From the NCBI GenBank assembly GCA_000711775.1, contig ARYC01017378.1:62001-126000 (forward strand): 64,000 nucleotides of DNA, given 5' to 3'. Each line of letters begins with the position of its first letter. Position 1 is the first letter of the stretch. The position numbers and the translations under genes were made by a program. This stretch comes from Oxytricha trifallax (Eukaryota; Ciliophora; Spirotrichea; Sporadotrichida; Oxytrichidae). This document shows positions 48,046 to 60,294 of this stretch, in pieces. The notes below the pieces were generated by a model. That model searched no databases, was not told the DNA's origin, and saw only the letters and a program-made list of their open reading frames with translations.

Positions 48046-48893
48046 TCAATATTGTTAACCTTTGGGATTCTCCTTGACTTATTTAGGAGATTAGTAATTC
48101 ATTTCAGACAAACTTGCTTGCTTGATCTTTCTTTAACTTTTATGAACTTTATTATATGCTCATTATAATTCTTAAATTAACTTGAGAGCCTCATGCTTAT
48201 ATACTAAAGTACTATACTAAAATAGGGAACTTTTAATTTAGTTCATGTTTATTTAAGGAAGGCTAATTGATTTTTAGATCAATGTACTATTTTTAATAAT
48301 TGTATCATTTTTATCAATTAATTTTTTTATCCAATTTTTTTCATATTTAGACTTAAAGTACTAAATTTTTATAACTTATGACAAAAACTCACAAGGTCTT
48401 ACAAAGTCTTATATTTAATTTTGAAAAATTTACAAAGTATTATATAAAGTTGAATAAAAAATATAAAATAAGTTTGTAATAGTAAACTGTAAAGTCTAAC
48501 AGAAACTTGAGTTTTTATATCAGTTCTTATACAATGGAAATATATATTATTAAGCATTGCCTTAAATATAGGAAATAACAGATTTCTAAAAAATGTTACA
48601 AAGTATTACAAACTCTTTAAAAGAACAGTTCTTATCTAATCCTAAGTTTTTTCTCCCTATTATTTTATCTACGTTTTAGCCTATTAATAATGACAGAATT
48701 TATTCAAAGATACCATCAATTTAATTAAACTTGAATAATACTAAGCTAATCATACTAGAGACTAACAAATTAAATTCAGTATTTCATTGGTATTAGACTT
48801 TTATGTTTAGAATAAAGCTTTTATAATTGTATGTTTAAAATTATAAATAGTTTTATTAACGATTATTGGAGAAATTATAAAGAATTAAAACCT

Positions 48894-49726
48894 TCAGATC
48901 ATAAAGTTTGTATTCTATTAAGTAGGGTCCATACCTTGGACCTTGCCTTGACCATCGATAACTCCCTGTTCATGAAGATGCAATATAAGGGATTTATAGT
49001 TGATTAAGTCGTCTTTTTAGTTTTCCTTCATTCCCATTTCATCTCTCACCCTTTTGTTTTAGTCCATAAACTTCCTCTTTGAAGGATGGCTATTTGCCTC
49101 TTGCAACTTTTCCTCTTCTTGAATAGGCTATTTGGATTTTTTTTTGTACTCTGCTTTACTAAGTATGCTGATCTCCCTTTATAAACTACAAAAATATGTT
49201 GCAATTATAAACTTACCACTATAGTTTAGGGATTCATTCAATGCAGAAATGAACTCCGGCTTCATATGTACTAATGAGTTCTAAGATTAATTGAGTCGTT
49301 AACTTCTGTCTTATTTAGCTTTCAGGATCATTTCGTTTATACCTTAGGTGTCTAGGGACAGTATGACATCAGTTATCCACTTCTTATCAAGGTGGAGCCA
49401 GTCTGCCTAATCGGGAAGATATTTAAGCAAACTGAGCTTTTAAAGTGCATACTCTAGAAAATTGTCCCCTGAAAGCCTCTCAATCTAAGGTACAGCTACA
49501 ATGACAACATCACATCTCTTCAAGTAATTAAAGTTTAAATAAGGGAAAATTTTACCTCTTTCTCACCTTTCAATATACACCTGAAAAAACAGATATTAGT
49601 GCAATTGACTTAGGGTAGATAAGCTCCACACTCCTGGCATAAAAAGTCATACAGCTCCTTTTTATTTCCTATCTTTTCCCTAACTTAATTGACATGAATG
49701 TGCAAAAGTTGATTGCTTAATTCCAT
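48894..49726 (-). CDS. hypothetical protein with Cys pair (gene B), 29-nt intron, one TGA
   Basis: ATG 49726 (MELSNQLLHIHVNQVREKIG) leads to LYDFLCQECGAYLPQ. A 29-nt intron (49581-49609) joins it in frame to VYIER-TGA-ERGKIFPYLNFNYLKR. From there 223 codons are TGA-free to 48894 (DVVIVAVPQIERLSGDNFLE, KYLPDQADWLHLDKKWITDV, Lys/Glu-rich tail). The length of open frame and composition make it a real gene. The lone TGA sits at a position where Trp would fit, but that is inference. Divergent from the transposase gene, with starts about 200 bp apart. Function unknown. Confidence 0.6.
49581..49609 (-). other. probable 29-nt intron of gene B
   Basis: On minus it begins GTCAAT, contains ACTAAT (branch-site-like) and ends TGTTTTTTCAG. 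Removal restores the reading frame. The 5' site is weak (GTCAAT rather than GTAAG). Confidence 0.5.
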
Positions 49727-49928
49727 CTTTTAAATATTGTTGTTTTTTTGAAATCAGTTCTACTATCAAGGCTAAATATATTAATTAATAATTTATTATA
49801 AAAAGTTTTATGTTTTAAGAAAAAATGTAAGCCTTTTTAGCTAATTATGAAAACCTTATAAAAGAAAAACTTTAAAATAAAATTATATAACTCTTACAAA
49901 ATATAGGGAAAATAAAAGGAATACTTTG
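49727..49928. promoter_or_regulatory. divergent promoter region of genes B and C
   Basis: Two hundred bases of very AT-rich DNA between the two start codons. No specific site recognised. Confidence 0.4.
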
Positions 49929-50966
49929 ATGAAGTAAAATGATTTAAGAGACTATTTTAAAAAGTAATCTAGCCAAGATAGCAGTGATGGGCAAGAAGAC
50001 GCCATCTCTTTATCTTAAGTCTCTGAATAAATTTCAGAAGAAGATACTAAACCCTTATCTCAATTGACTTAGCTTATTCACAAATAACTTACAGCCCAAA
50101 CCTAAGTTATGATTTATACTGTTTCTAGAAGTTCTATTTAAAAACTTGAAGAGTCTTGAATTAAATAAATTGATGGTCAACAGTATTTAACTACAATCTT
50201 AGATCCAAGAAGAATGGTGAATTCGAATAAGAGTGATGAACGTACTCTGGGAATTCTTTCAATATAAGTAATTTAGAATTTGAAAGAATAAGTTGATACT
50301 TTATGCTTCTAGGAATAGTATATTTTAACATAAAATCAACATCTTAATAAACTCCAATATATTCCATACATTGAACCAAATCTAAATAATTTTGAGGCTT
50401 GCTTCAAAAATTAAACATAACATGCAAGAAAATTTGCCTAATACACTAAACTTGATAATAAACTATATGAAAACTAAGCTTAAAAATCATGAACGTTCTT
50501 ATGATAGTAACTCGATAGAAGAATAGTAAAAAGCTTAAATTCTTTATAGCAAAGTGGGTGCAAAAAGTCGTACTTAACTCAAAGGCTTAATACGAGCTGA
50601 TATAAACTGGAAAAAATTAAAAAAACTAAAGGAATTTGTGATTGGGTTCCCAGAAACAATTCTTAAATAAAAGACTTAGGTTAAACACTCTGTATATAGA
50701 CTATTGTAAATCAGTTAAATGCTTCTGGATAATAATTAAGATCAATTGCATAACTCTTAAGTATAATTTAAGAGAAGCTTAATTAATGATTGTCTTGCTC
50801 AAAATTTAAAAGTATTGTTAAAAAGTAACTAGGATTAACTTTCAAAAAGGTTTACTAGATTGATTCAAGAACCAACTCTTATGATTGTCTGCTCTAAAGG
50901 CAGATAGCAGCTAAATTTTATATCGAGGAACTAGCTTTAAAAATAATTATCAACATTGACGAGAGT

Positions 50967-51650
50967 AGTCTTTAACAATCATTAGGTTTCAGGTTAATTA
51001 AAGTCAAACCTTTTTATATATTTAACTTTAATCTATGATTATAATATAGTAATTAAAACACTCAAAATTAAAATTATTAAAATTAAATAAATTAATATAA
51101 GTAATCACAGTTAAGCTTAATTGTTAAAGAATGTAATGCATCCTTATCGTTGAATTTTTTTTGTAAATTCAGAATATTTTAGTTTTTTAGTTTTTTTATA
51201 TTTTATTCGATATTTAACTTAATCTTTCTTGATCTCTTATTTTCCAAACTGATCTTGTTATATTCCTTTTGGAATATATAGGGTGCCTCTTTGACTTTTT
51301 TAAATGATATTAATGAAACCTTTCTATTTAGTAGGGATACTTAGATCTTTGTTCTATATCCATGCTGAAATCTCTTAGTTCTATTTGGAATTTAATCATA
51401 AATTTTGAGTCGCCGGACAATGTTAAGAAATGATAGTCCGCCGGACAATGTTTAGAAATGATTGTCCGCCGGACAATGTTTTTGAAAGATTGTCCGGTGA
51501 CCTTTTAAAGAGATAGATGAATTTAAGTATGTTTTTATTGCATTAAAAATGAGAAATAAATTAAATAAATATAGTAAATTTAAATAAAATCAAAAATGGA
51601 AGCCATATCTTGTTCTGGCCGAACATGGGTGTAGTTAACTTGAGTCTTTA
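50967..51650 (+). other. IES-like insert within the transposase, 8-bp direct repeats
   Basis: Coding sequence stops making sense after INIDESS and resumes 668 bp later at SWSKKNERN; both borders carry AGTCTTTA (50967-50974 and 51643-51650). Removing the insert with one repeat copy joins the two halves of the DDE domain with one small indel left nearby. This fits an internal eliminated sequence with an 8-nt pointer; a transposon insertion with 8-bp duplication is the alternative. Confidence 0.5.
51411..51500. repeat. three tandem 28-bp hairpin units
   Basis: Units at 51411, 51439 and 51467 each contain CGCCGGACAATG ... TGATTGTC, so GGACAAT and ATTGTCC can pair within each unit. Located inside the IES-like insert. 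GC-rich relative to the surroundings. Confidence 0.75.
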
Positions 51651-52457
51651 TGAATGCAAAGTTGGAGCAAGAAAAATGAAAGAAACTACTCTGATAGACT
51701 GGTTAGGATGTTTGTTATAAATATAATAGCAGCTGTTGGGAGTGAAAACTCATTTTACTTTTAATTAAATATTGGAAGAACCAACAGCTAAACATTTTAC
51801 AATTATTTTCTCAATCTCATCTAGCAACTTGACTTTCAAAGGCCAAATTGGAGGATAGATACTATTTTTCTATTAAACAACGCAACTTATCATAGAAGCT
51901 AAGATGTCACTAGAAAATTTCGACTTTTGCAAGTTCCTATTGTTTATTTAGAGCCCTACTAATTCGATTTTGCACCTATTAAAAAATGCTTTTCTTACTT
52001 AAAAAGAAATATCAAATATAGGGCTCATAAGGAGAATCAAAAGGACTATTTAAAATAACTAGGGCTTGAAATGTCAAAGTTTGACTTGGCTTAATAATGC
52101 TTTCAAGTAACATTAAAATATTCCATTAAGCATTAAATCTTAAGAAAATTTGACTTTCCTAAAAGTGAAACTTTCTTGAATAATTTCAAGTAAAAATAAG
52201 TAGCTTGTAAAAATTAGGATTCAATTTAAATACAAACTTAAACAAAAGGGAACAAATTAATTTTGTCATAAAAGTATTAAATTAAAAATAAACGATTTTA
52301 GTTTAAGATGATGCAGCAAACATGTCACATTTAAGACAGAAAATAGAAAATAAATAAAGTAAGTCTCAATTATATATTTAACGATTATTTATTAACATCA
52401 TTAGTCTTTTAAACGTTATAAGGTTAAATAATGCTTTTTAACTTTATAAATCCTTAA

Positions 52458-52587
52458 AACCGTACAGCTGTGCGGTTTATATGTAAAAAATATAAATAAA
52501 TATTCTTTCTAAACTAGATTTTCAGATATATTTAAAATTTAATTGTTCATTTACTTTTATATAAATAAACCGCACAGCTGTGCGGTT
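52458..52587. mobile_element. 130-bp element ending in self-palindromes
   Basis: The ends are AACCGTACAGCTGTGCGGTT (52458-52477) and AACCGCACAGCTGTGCGGTT (52568-52587), each itself a palindrome. The adjoining inner bases (TTTAT...ATAAATAAA) also mirror each other. AT-rich interior; possibly flanked by TAAA/CTAAA. Confidence 0.55.
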
Positions 52588-52599
52588 CTAAAGAATAAA

Positions 52600-53630
52600 A
52601 TATATATATATATTATATTTAGATGGTAAATATAAAAATGATCAAATTAAAAATAACTTATACTATAATTATTTTAAATTCTCTCTGTTATGTGAAGTTC
52701 AGAGTTTTCACATATTTTTGAAATTAAATTAATAGATATATAAATTAATTTAAGGATATCTGAGTATAGATTTTAATAAATAAAATTATATCAATATAAT
52801 TAAAATAAAAACTTTTTTGTTTCACAATAAATCGTTAAATGCTTTGATCTGATTATTTAATTAAAAATGTTAGATTGAATTTGAACAACTAATAAATTAG
52901 GTTAGTTTATATTTCTATTATCTTTACTTACTAGATTTTTTCATTACTTTCCATAATAGAATTCACACTTTAAATATGAATTTTGTTATATTGTTTTAAC
53001 ATAAATATATAACAGACAATTTTAGCAAAAATACTAAATTAGTCAGTTAGGATTAAGTTTATAATATTACCCTTTATAATTATATATTATCTGATTTTGT
53101 TGTTGAATTTATAATAGATAGCATATATAGGCAGTCATAAAATTATTATATAGTTTCTAATAAATATGGCAAATAAAAATCTTGTAATGTAAGTTTATCT
53201 AAGAGAGAATTTCTAGTTGGTAATTTGTAAAATTTAAATATAATAGCTCATAAATATTTTAATTATATACAATATGAAGCCTAACTATCTGTAATATAGT
53301 AATAATCAACAATTAAAAATATCAACTATAAATAATAAGAATTTTTAAAAGTTGTGAGAAATACTTGATGATGATAAAATGCAAAAATTCAAAACATAGC
53401 AAGAAAGTTTTAGATATAAATAATTAAACAATACATTCACATGAACTCAAAGTATAATTAATGTTCAGCGATATTTTAAATAATTTTTTAATTAAATTAC
53501 AAGAAAACTAAGATTCAAAAATTAGCAAAATAAAGATATAGCAAAATTTAAGACCTTGTCTTTAGTAGCTTATAATTTAATGATTTAATTATATTATTTC
53601 TTAATATTTGTAAATATATTTTCCTGAATT
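52600..53630. other. AT-rich spacer
   Basis: Nothing supported. Confidence 0.5.
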
Positions 53631-53639
53631 TAAATTGAA

Positions 53640-54520
53640 AACTTTATATTTTACAAATCTAACCGCCAGTTTATTCTACCTATTTAACTTTGGAGTTATG
53701 GGGTTTAATCGAAGATCTTTATTTTTTAGCCCAAATCAAAAATTCCCTTATTTTTGTCTGAAATTACACTCTATTCTTGCAGTCAAGCCAATGAATTACT
53801 CTTTACAGCTGGCCCTTTCTTTCTATTGACAAGGTCTCTTTCTCCATGCTTGCAGAGTGGGTGCCTTGGGAGATTCCTATCACTGTGTCTAGACATTCAA
53901 CAATTATTTGCATTTTCCATTAGAGAGATTTGGGATTCCTGAAGCTCTTTTATTCCACCTCTATGCCATTTGTAATATCAATTAATGAGGTTCCCATCTA
54001 CTCTGGTTCTTCTGTGCTCTAATTTGACTTCTTCACACCTATTGAACCAGGCTCTAGTGTTAAGATAGTCGAAGTTGAATAAGGTTATTGGGTTTTCAAG
54101 ATATCAGGATTCTATCATTATTACTCTGCATCTCCAAGCTTTTTTAAGCTGACAGTTTCTGCTCAAACGCTACTGATACATCATCCTGCTTAGACTATTA
54201 ATCCTCGAAGGATTGCCTTAATTAGGCTATCACGAACCTCGCAACTTCAGAAAGAGTCGCAAGTATTGTAAGTTTTGCATGAGATGGTGATCTTATCGTG
54301 AGGGCCCTACAAAGTCACTGAGATACACTGTAGCTGCCTTGCGATGTTGATGCATATAATGATATTACAGTAAATGGCAACTATGTCTATTGACTCCAAC
54401 CTCCACTTGCCATTCACTGCTGTTTGTTGGGGACCGTGCTGCTAGCAATGGCTGTCAGACTGTGACACTTGAATCTACTCAAGATGGATGTGTAGAACTT
54501 ATAACACTGCATAGGTAAGG
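53640..54520 (+). pseudogene. decayed gene of the 10.8-kb protein family (copy 2)
   Basis: Plus strand. Begins in a stretch of weak frames, then FVISINEVPIYSGSSVLQFD, FFTPIEPGSSVKIVEVEQGY, KISGFYHYYSASPSFFKLTV, SAQ, a frame change, TSSCLDYQSSKDCLNQ, RVASIVSFA-TGA-DGDLI, LPCDVDAYNDITVNGNYVY and VGDRAASNGCQTVTLEST. Blocks match the minus-strand copy at 10.8-11.4 kb in order. One TGA stands where copy 1 has AGA (Arg), so it is a lesion rather than a Trp codon. Function unknown; likely an extracellular protein. Confidence 0.5.
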
Positions 54521-54602
54521 CTTACATAAAGAGATTTTCATTTATAGCTGTTAGGATTACACTTTAATTCAGTCCAATTATATTATGAAGAATCACATTA
54601 AA

Positions 54603-54693
54603 TTTGGTAGCTTTTAGTTTTTTTATTAAGGCTCTATATATAAATATATATCTATATAATGTGTACTTTTGTTAATAATTAAAAGCTACCAAA
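54603..54693. mobile_element. 91-bp miniature inverted-repeat element
   Basis: TTTGGTAGCTTTTA at the left and its exact inverse at the right, AT-rich between. Could fold as a stem. No gene. Confidence 0.5.
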
Positions 54694-54699
54694 TAATTA

Positions 54700-56660
54700 A
54701 TAATAATAAAATATAGTATTCATTTGAAATTTAAAATTGAATTAATAACTTCCTTATTCCAAAAATATTTACTCTTTTAAATAAATAATTTACTTAAAAT
54801 TCACTGAAATCGTTGATAATTATATCAAAATCATTCACTCATCCAATTATATTAAGATTTATATATTTTTCAATTTCATTTGATTGATAGATTGATTATC
54901 CGTTGATTACTCCCTTCTATCTCAGTCTACCAAATTATTTTGATAACTTCAAAATACTTCATGCTTTTTCACAATGTTATTCTGCTATTGGAAAATCTTA
55001 TCTCAGCTGTGCATGAATTTGTTTATAATTTTTATATAATAATCAATTTAAAAAATAGGTTGAGAGCATAATAAGAAATGATTGTATTTAATTTAATTTA
55101 TAATATATAATATTAAATTTATGTTCTGAACTAATTATTTGAGTATTTAATTTTCATTTTTAATAATATATTTATTGCACTTTATTTATATATAGTTACT
55201 TTTTTTGAGTCAGACTTTGATCTTCTGCACTTTGATATAATCACAGTCTTTTACCAGTCTGGAAATCAAGGCTTGTATAAATAGTAGAAATCCATGTTTT
55301 TCAAACTTCTTGAAACATTCCACATTATAGTTGTTTAGCAAGAAGTTAAGCGAATTCCTAAACTAAATAAATAGGAATAATTGTAATATTTTTATACATA
55401 TATAATACGATTGTTTCCTATGATAGCTTATAGATGCAGTTCTTTAGTCATAAAAATTTTTAAGAATTTACTTCTTACCATTAATTGAATTACTTCAATT
55501 CTTGCATGAGCTTTAATAACTATCTTTAGCTTTGGCTTCTTTTTAGTTAATCTATTATTATTACTATCAGCATATCATATAAATTAGGTTATTGCAGATG
55601 AAATACTGATTGAATGAATCTCATTACTGCTAGAATATCTTGTCATTTCTTAGATTAGTTTGAAAATTATGAAATTGAAGGGTATCAGTGAAAAATAATA
55701 CCCTTAAATTATAGATATTAAAGCATATGTGTTATAGCCTCTCTTTCTCTTATAGATATTCTATAAATATCTTTGCTCATATCTTTATTTATGATTATAG
55801 ATAGCACATCTCTATAATTGGAGGATCCTTCATATCCTAAAAAATATTGCCAATTCCTACTATAAAATGTTTAAATGAGATTTTAAATATTTTTTATATG
55901 CAAGATGAGGTTACAGTTCTAGATAAATCCTTTAATATTTAAATAGATATGTATATTATTATGTTGATTGAATTTCTGTTACAAGACTACATTTATCCTT
56001 TTATTTTAATACCTACCAATGACTTTTCTCTCATAGATACCAGACTTTAATCAAGCTAGAAAATTTCTCATGTATTGGCTACGAATATTATAATACTTTC
56101 TATCTCTACAATAGTTTTATAGTCATTATGCTTATTCTTCTTTTGTATCATTATTCAAATATATTTGCTTAATTCAAAAGCTTAAATGCCCATTTAAGCA
56201 AGAACTTATTGACATGCAGCATTATTATTCTTAGAAAAACACAAAGTTGTACGAGCATTGTAGACAAATGCTAAAATTAATCACATAGCTATAGGGTCAT
56301 CTAAGGACTTCATCTTCAATTAACAAATTTAAGATATTATTATCTGTAATGCAGTTAGTACCATATTCAGATATTTTTATGCAGTTATTTTTTTTCTTCT
56401 GTAGCGAAGCTTACTTGAGTTCTACTATAAGAAATTTATAGGTGATTTATTGATGAATGTTGTATTAAATTTTCATAATTGGCTAATATGAAAAGGCCTT
56501 TTTTATAGCTCTTTATAATATAAACGAATAAATAATATAATATCTTAATGTTTATATTGAAAAATCTATTCATTGAACTAAAATTTATAATGAAATTTAA
56601 ACAAAATAAATAGCTATTAAAATAACTAGCTGTTTATTTAATTTAAATAAATTTAATTTG
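54700..56660. other. AT-rich spacer
   Basis: Nothing supported. Confidence 0.5.
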
Positions 56661-56667
56661 TTATAAG

Positions 56668-56925
56668 ACCCCGTGATTTTTTTAAGAATTAAGATAGGGG
56701 GGTATTTATTAATAATCAAGAATTTAATTATTATTGGCCAAAATCAATTAAAATTAGCTTAAAAATAAATATACGCACTCTAATTGGTTTAATTTATATG
56801 GAAAAGTATTCGAGCCAATAGTTTTAATAATTGGGCTAATAATCAAAATATTACGCCAGTAATAATTAAATTCTTGATTATTTATAAATACCCCCCTATC
56901 TTAATTCTTAATAAAATCATGGGGT
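56668..56925. mobile_element. 258-bp MITE-like element with ~70-bp inverted repeats
   Basis: Left ACCCCGTGATTTTTTTAAGA and inverted right ACCCCATGATTTTATTAAGA continue matching through GAATTAAGATAGGGGGGTAT and AATCAAGAATTTAATTATTA. No coding potential. No clear target duplication. Confidence 0.75.
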
Positions 56926-57729
56926 TTCATGAATAATAATAATTTCAATTTAGAATGCATTTTTATAAATATTTCTATCTTAAATCCTTTCCTTCAATAT
57001 TGAAAAATCAGTATTAATTTAGTTTTTTTTACAATAATAAATCTTTGGTTTTTATTAGCTTCTTCAATGTTATTATCATTTTGCTCTCTCAAAATAATAT
57101 AAAAGCCTTTTTGAGAGTAATTCAATTTCAATTATTCCAAAACATATATAATTTAAAACTTAACTGTTTTTTAAAAGAGAACAATGTTAGTTTTATTTAC
57201 AAGAGAAATATCAGCTGGATTACACTAAGTTATTAGTCCTTATAAATCCAAGTTTTCATCAATAAATCTTTATTCATCACCATTTAACAGTTGTAATTTA
57301 TCAATAAACCAAAGTTTATAAACCAATCATGATAGTTATTCCTTTCTTATAAAAGTATATTTCCTTCATGAATTCCCAGCTCAATAATATATATTCTGTT
57401 CTGATCTCACTAAGAACTCATTTTTTTAGTTATATGAAGGTTTAAATAACTAATTTCTATTTCTAAATGTCCGTATATAATAATCATCAGGCTAAATCTT
57501 CAATATGTCGACAGTTAGTTTTAACAAAACAATTTATATATAAATAAACAGTTGTAAATAGATTGAATTCTTTTTAATTTATTTTGTGTTTATCAAAGTA
57601 ATGATACCCTTCTAGAAATCTCACTTTAGACTGAAACATCTCTGAAATATTCACCTGTCTCTTCATAAAACAAATCAATTTTATTCTTCAATTATTATGA
57701 GTTTATTGTTTTAAAGTAAAAGTAGCTAA

Positions 57730-58134
57730 TTTACATACCTTTTAGAGAACAGGCAACTAAGCATACAAGAGCAATTCTCGATTTTATACCTAGTCACATT
57801 AACGGCTTCAAATCACTCTAAGCATCTGTTAACATAGAAGTGATTACTCTTCATCACTCATATCATAACTTTGGTTGAGTAACATTATCTTATTCAAATT
57901 AAAAAGTTATATTTTATATACCTTTAAGTTATTACAATCATAATGTTATTTATAGGAGTTATTTGATCAGCTTTATCTATGGCAGTTAAATTCTGTTGAT
58001 AACTGAGATAATTTTCAAACTTATCACATTCATCGTTTTATTCTTCTCCTCTGACAATATCAGCCTGAGAATTATCTTATGTGCCGTCATATCCTTAAAA
58101 CATATTTTCTTTATCAACTAAGTCACCATTTAGT
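57730..58134 (-). other. coding-like fragment
   Basis: About 80 codons TGA-free on minus near 57895-58134, acidic (GDLVDKENMFQGYDGTQDNS, RGEEQNDECDKFENYLSYQQ), then a second frame with a Cys-rich piece (ENCSCMLSCLFSKR). No homologue. Confidence 0.3.
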
Positions 58135-58149
58135 CATATATAAAAAAGT

Positions 58150-60152
58150 TACTCTGTGAATTTCAATTAAATAATGTGATTGTAAAGAAGCTATTGGCTA
58201 GTCTGATGCTAAATAAATGGTTGTTAAATCAATTCCAATTAAATCAGGAGACTTTTTAATAAAATATATAGATTTTAGGCAACATTTATTTAATTGTGGT
58301 TCAACGAAATTATGATCGCCCTAGACATAAATATTTCATTAAAATTGGTTTTGTAACCGATACGAATTGCTACGTTTTTAGAATATAAATTACATATAAT
58401 ATTAATTTAGAGCAATAAAGCGAATTCATTTAACTAAAATTTATGTAAATTGCTAATTACTGTATTAAAATATTTGCTTTGAACCCTTGGTAAAATTATC
58501 ACTCAATGCAATATTGCCATTAAAGAAATATTCATAGGACCGTTAGATATTGTTATAGAAATTTTTAAGTCGCTTATAACTGTATCTATGTACCATTTTA
58601 CAGTCATTTAGTTAGTTTTCCTATATAGAGGGTGAAAAAACGATTTTAGTCAAGTAAATTTACTTCCAAAAATTTATTCAACTTATTAGAAGTTTTTACT
58701 ATTAAATTGTAGGAAATTTTTATTATGATGTTTAACAATATAAATAAATTTAAATAGTAGAAAAAATTAAATGTTTAAGATTTTAGAAGCTACTATCAAT
58801 ATTTTATTCTTAGTCTTCATTGGAAATCTCTCTTTTGTCCTTGTTAGTACAATAATTATAGGTGAAAATCTAAATATCTGCTAATTTCTTAGATTAATGT
58901 CTAGGATTTTAACTCATAGGTAAGTACCTCCAAATAATTTTGATTTTTTACAAAACTAAATCTTTTGATAATCTCATTGCTATATACAATTTATTTTCAG
59001 CTTTTTTTGCTAAAAATGATCACATCAAAATCTGTACTGTAATTATAAATAATTTATATATTATTGAAATAATCAAAAAATATATAACCTAATTTATTTA
59101 AAAAAAATAATTTATAAGCTAGGGAACAGGAAATAATATAATAAATTTACATGCCCTAAAAAAATCTCGTTTATAAAACTCTATAATCATAAGATACATA
59201 GAAGTAATTAAATTGATAGTAGAAATAATCGTTTTTTTTTAATTCTTTTCTTAAGAGATATAGAAATTGCAGAGAAATATAAATTTTTAATTAAAGTCAC
59301 TGTAAAAGCCATAAGCTTGGTCTAATATCTAAAAAAAATTATAAAAAAAACTTTAGCAACTCACCAAAAAGTGAAAGCAAAAAACAAGAGTTTATTTAGC
59401 AAAATAAAAAAAAGAATAGTGCTTGAAAGGGAAATTTTCTGGAAATATGAGATTTGATATATATATTTTTTTTTAAAATGCCAAAAATCCCTCATTTTAA
59501 TTTTATAGGCTCCATTACGAAGAAAATTAAAATTTAATATATTACATCACTTGAGCATATAAAAATGCAGCTCACTGTGTAACTTATTCTAAAAGAATAC
59601 ATAGAATTGAAGACTAAGGAGGAAAAGTGTCCTACTCTGTTATATAAAAAATGCAATATAATTTTCGTTATACTTCAATTGAATTTATAGAGGTGATGCT
59701 GACTTTGCATTTTATTTTCTACGTTTAAATATTCCTTAAAACTACATTTCTCTATGCTATAACTCTCTCAATCAGCAGAGATGAGGAAATTATGATTATT
59801 TTTTTATGGAAAGATTTTAACCTAAAAAATCGACTTTGCCAAATCCCAGCTATTCGTCTTATTTTTTACAGTAAAATTGCCTTTACATTTTATTTTTGCA
59901 TTTAAATTGTTAGGTGCTTTTTCTTCATTAATAAGATTGTTTTTAAATGTTATTATTTGAATCCGAATGGAAAAATATTTAAAGACCGAGGATATAGAAT
60001 TTCAAGATTTTGGCATAAAAATGATGTAAATAATTCATTTCACAGTAAATCAGATCTTTTGTCCAAGAACTCAAAAGATAAAGAACTTGTAAAGAACAAT
60101 AGAGAGAGAAATTTCTGCTTGATTTGGAGAATTATGCTAAGAGGATAGGATC
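58150..60152. other. AT-rich spacer
   Basis: No gene supported. The frame near 60.0 kb on plus is short and unconvincing. Confidence 0.5.
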
Positions 60153-60155
60153 ATT

Positions 60156-60233
60156 CAAAACCCCAAAACCCCTTAGTGAGGTTTATAAGTGCTTTGATTT
60201 GTAGGGTATAGTTGGGGTCTTATTGGGGTTAGT
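60156..60233 (+). repeat. TBE inverted terminal repeat (78 bp)
   Basis: Same telomeric tip and sub-terminal sequence as the ITRs of the 5.4-kb TBE, with scattered differences (TTAGTGAGG for TTAATGAGG, GTATAGTTGGGG for GAATATGTTAGGGG). Confidence 0.9.
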
Positions 60234-60294
60234 AGAGAAAACGCAAGTTTTATGTGAATTTAATGAATATTTAATGAGTATTAATGTGCTTAAT

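Larger units (their letters stand above)
49929..52200 (+). pseudogene. Tc1/IS630-type transposase gene with lost catalytic residues (gene C)
   Basis: ATG 49929 (MKQNDLRDYFKKQSSQDSSD) opens a Gln/Ser-rich N-terminus. The HTH/linker KFKSIVKKQLGLTFKKV..DSRTNSYDCLLQRQIAAKFY precedes the first catalytic block INIDESSL (Asp codon 50958). After an insert (50975-51642) the protein resumes SWSKKNERNYSDRL, IIAAVGSENSFYFQL, NIGRTNSQTFYNYFLNLI. The second Asp is Asn (FLLNNATYHRS where family members have DNA..H). The third acidic residue is Lys (PYQFDFAPIKKCFSYLK where PIExxFSxLK is usual). Frame changes occur near 50490, 51660 and 51860, and several TGAs are present. An inactive or repurposed transposase, clearly distinct from TBE. 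Confidence 0.7.

Noticed and set aside
49155..49240. GTAAGTTTAT..TTTTTGTAG (31 nt on minus) as an intron of gene B
   Set aside because: The frame is open through it and continues for 130 more codons; removing 31 nt would destroy that frame.
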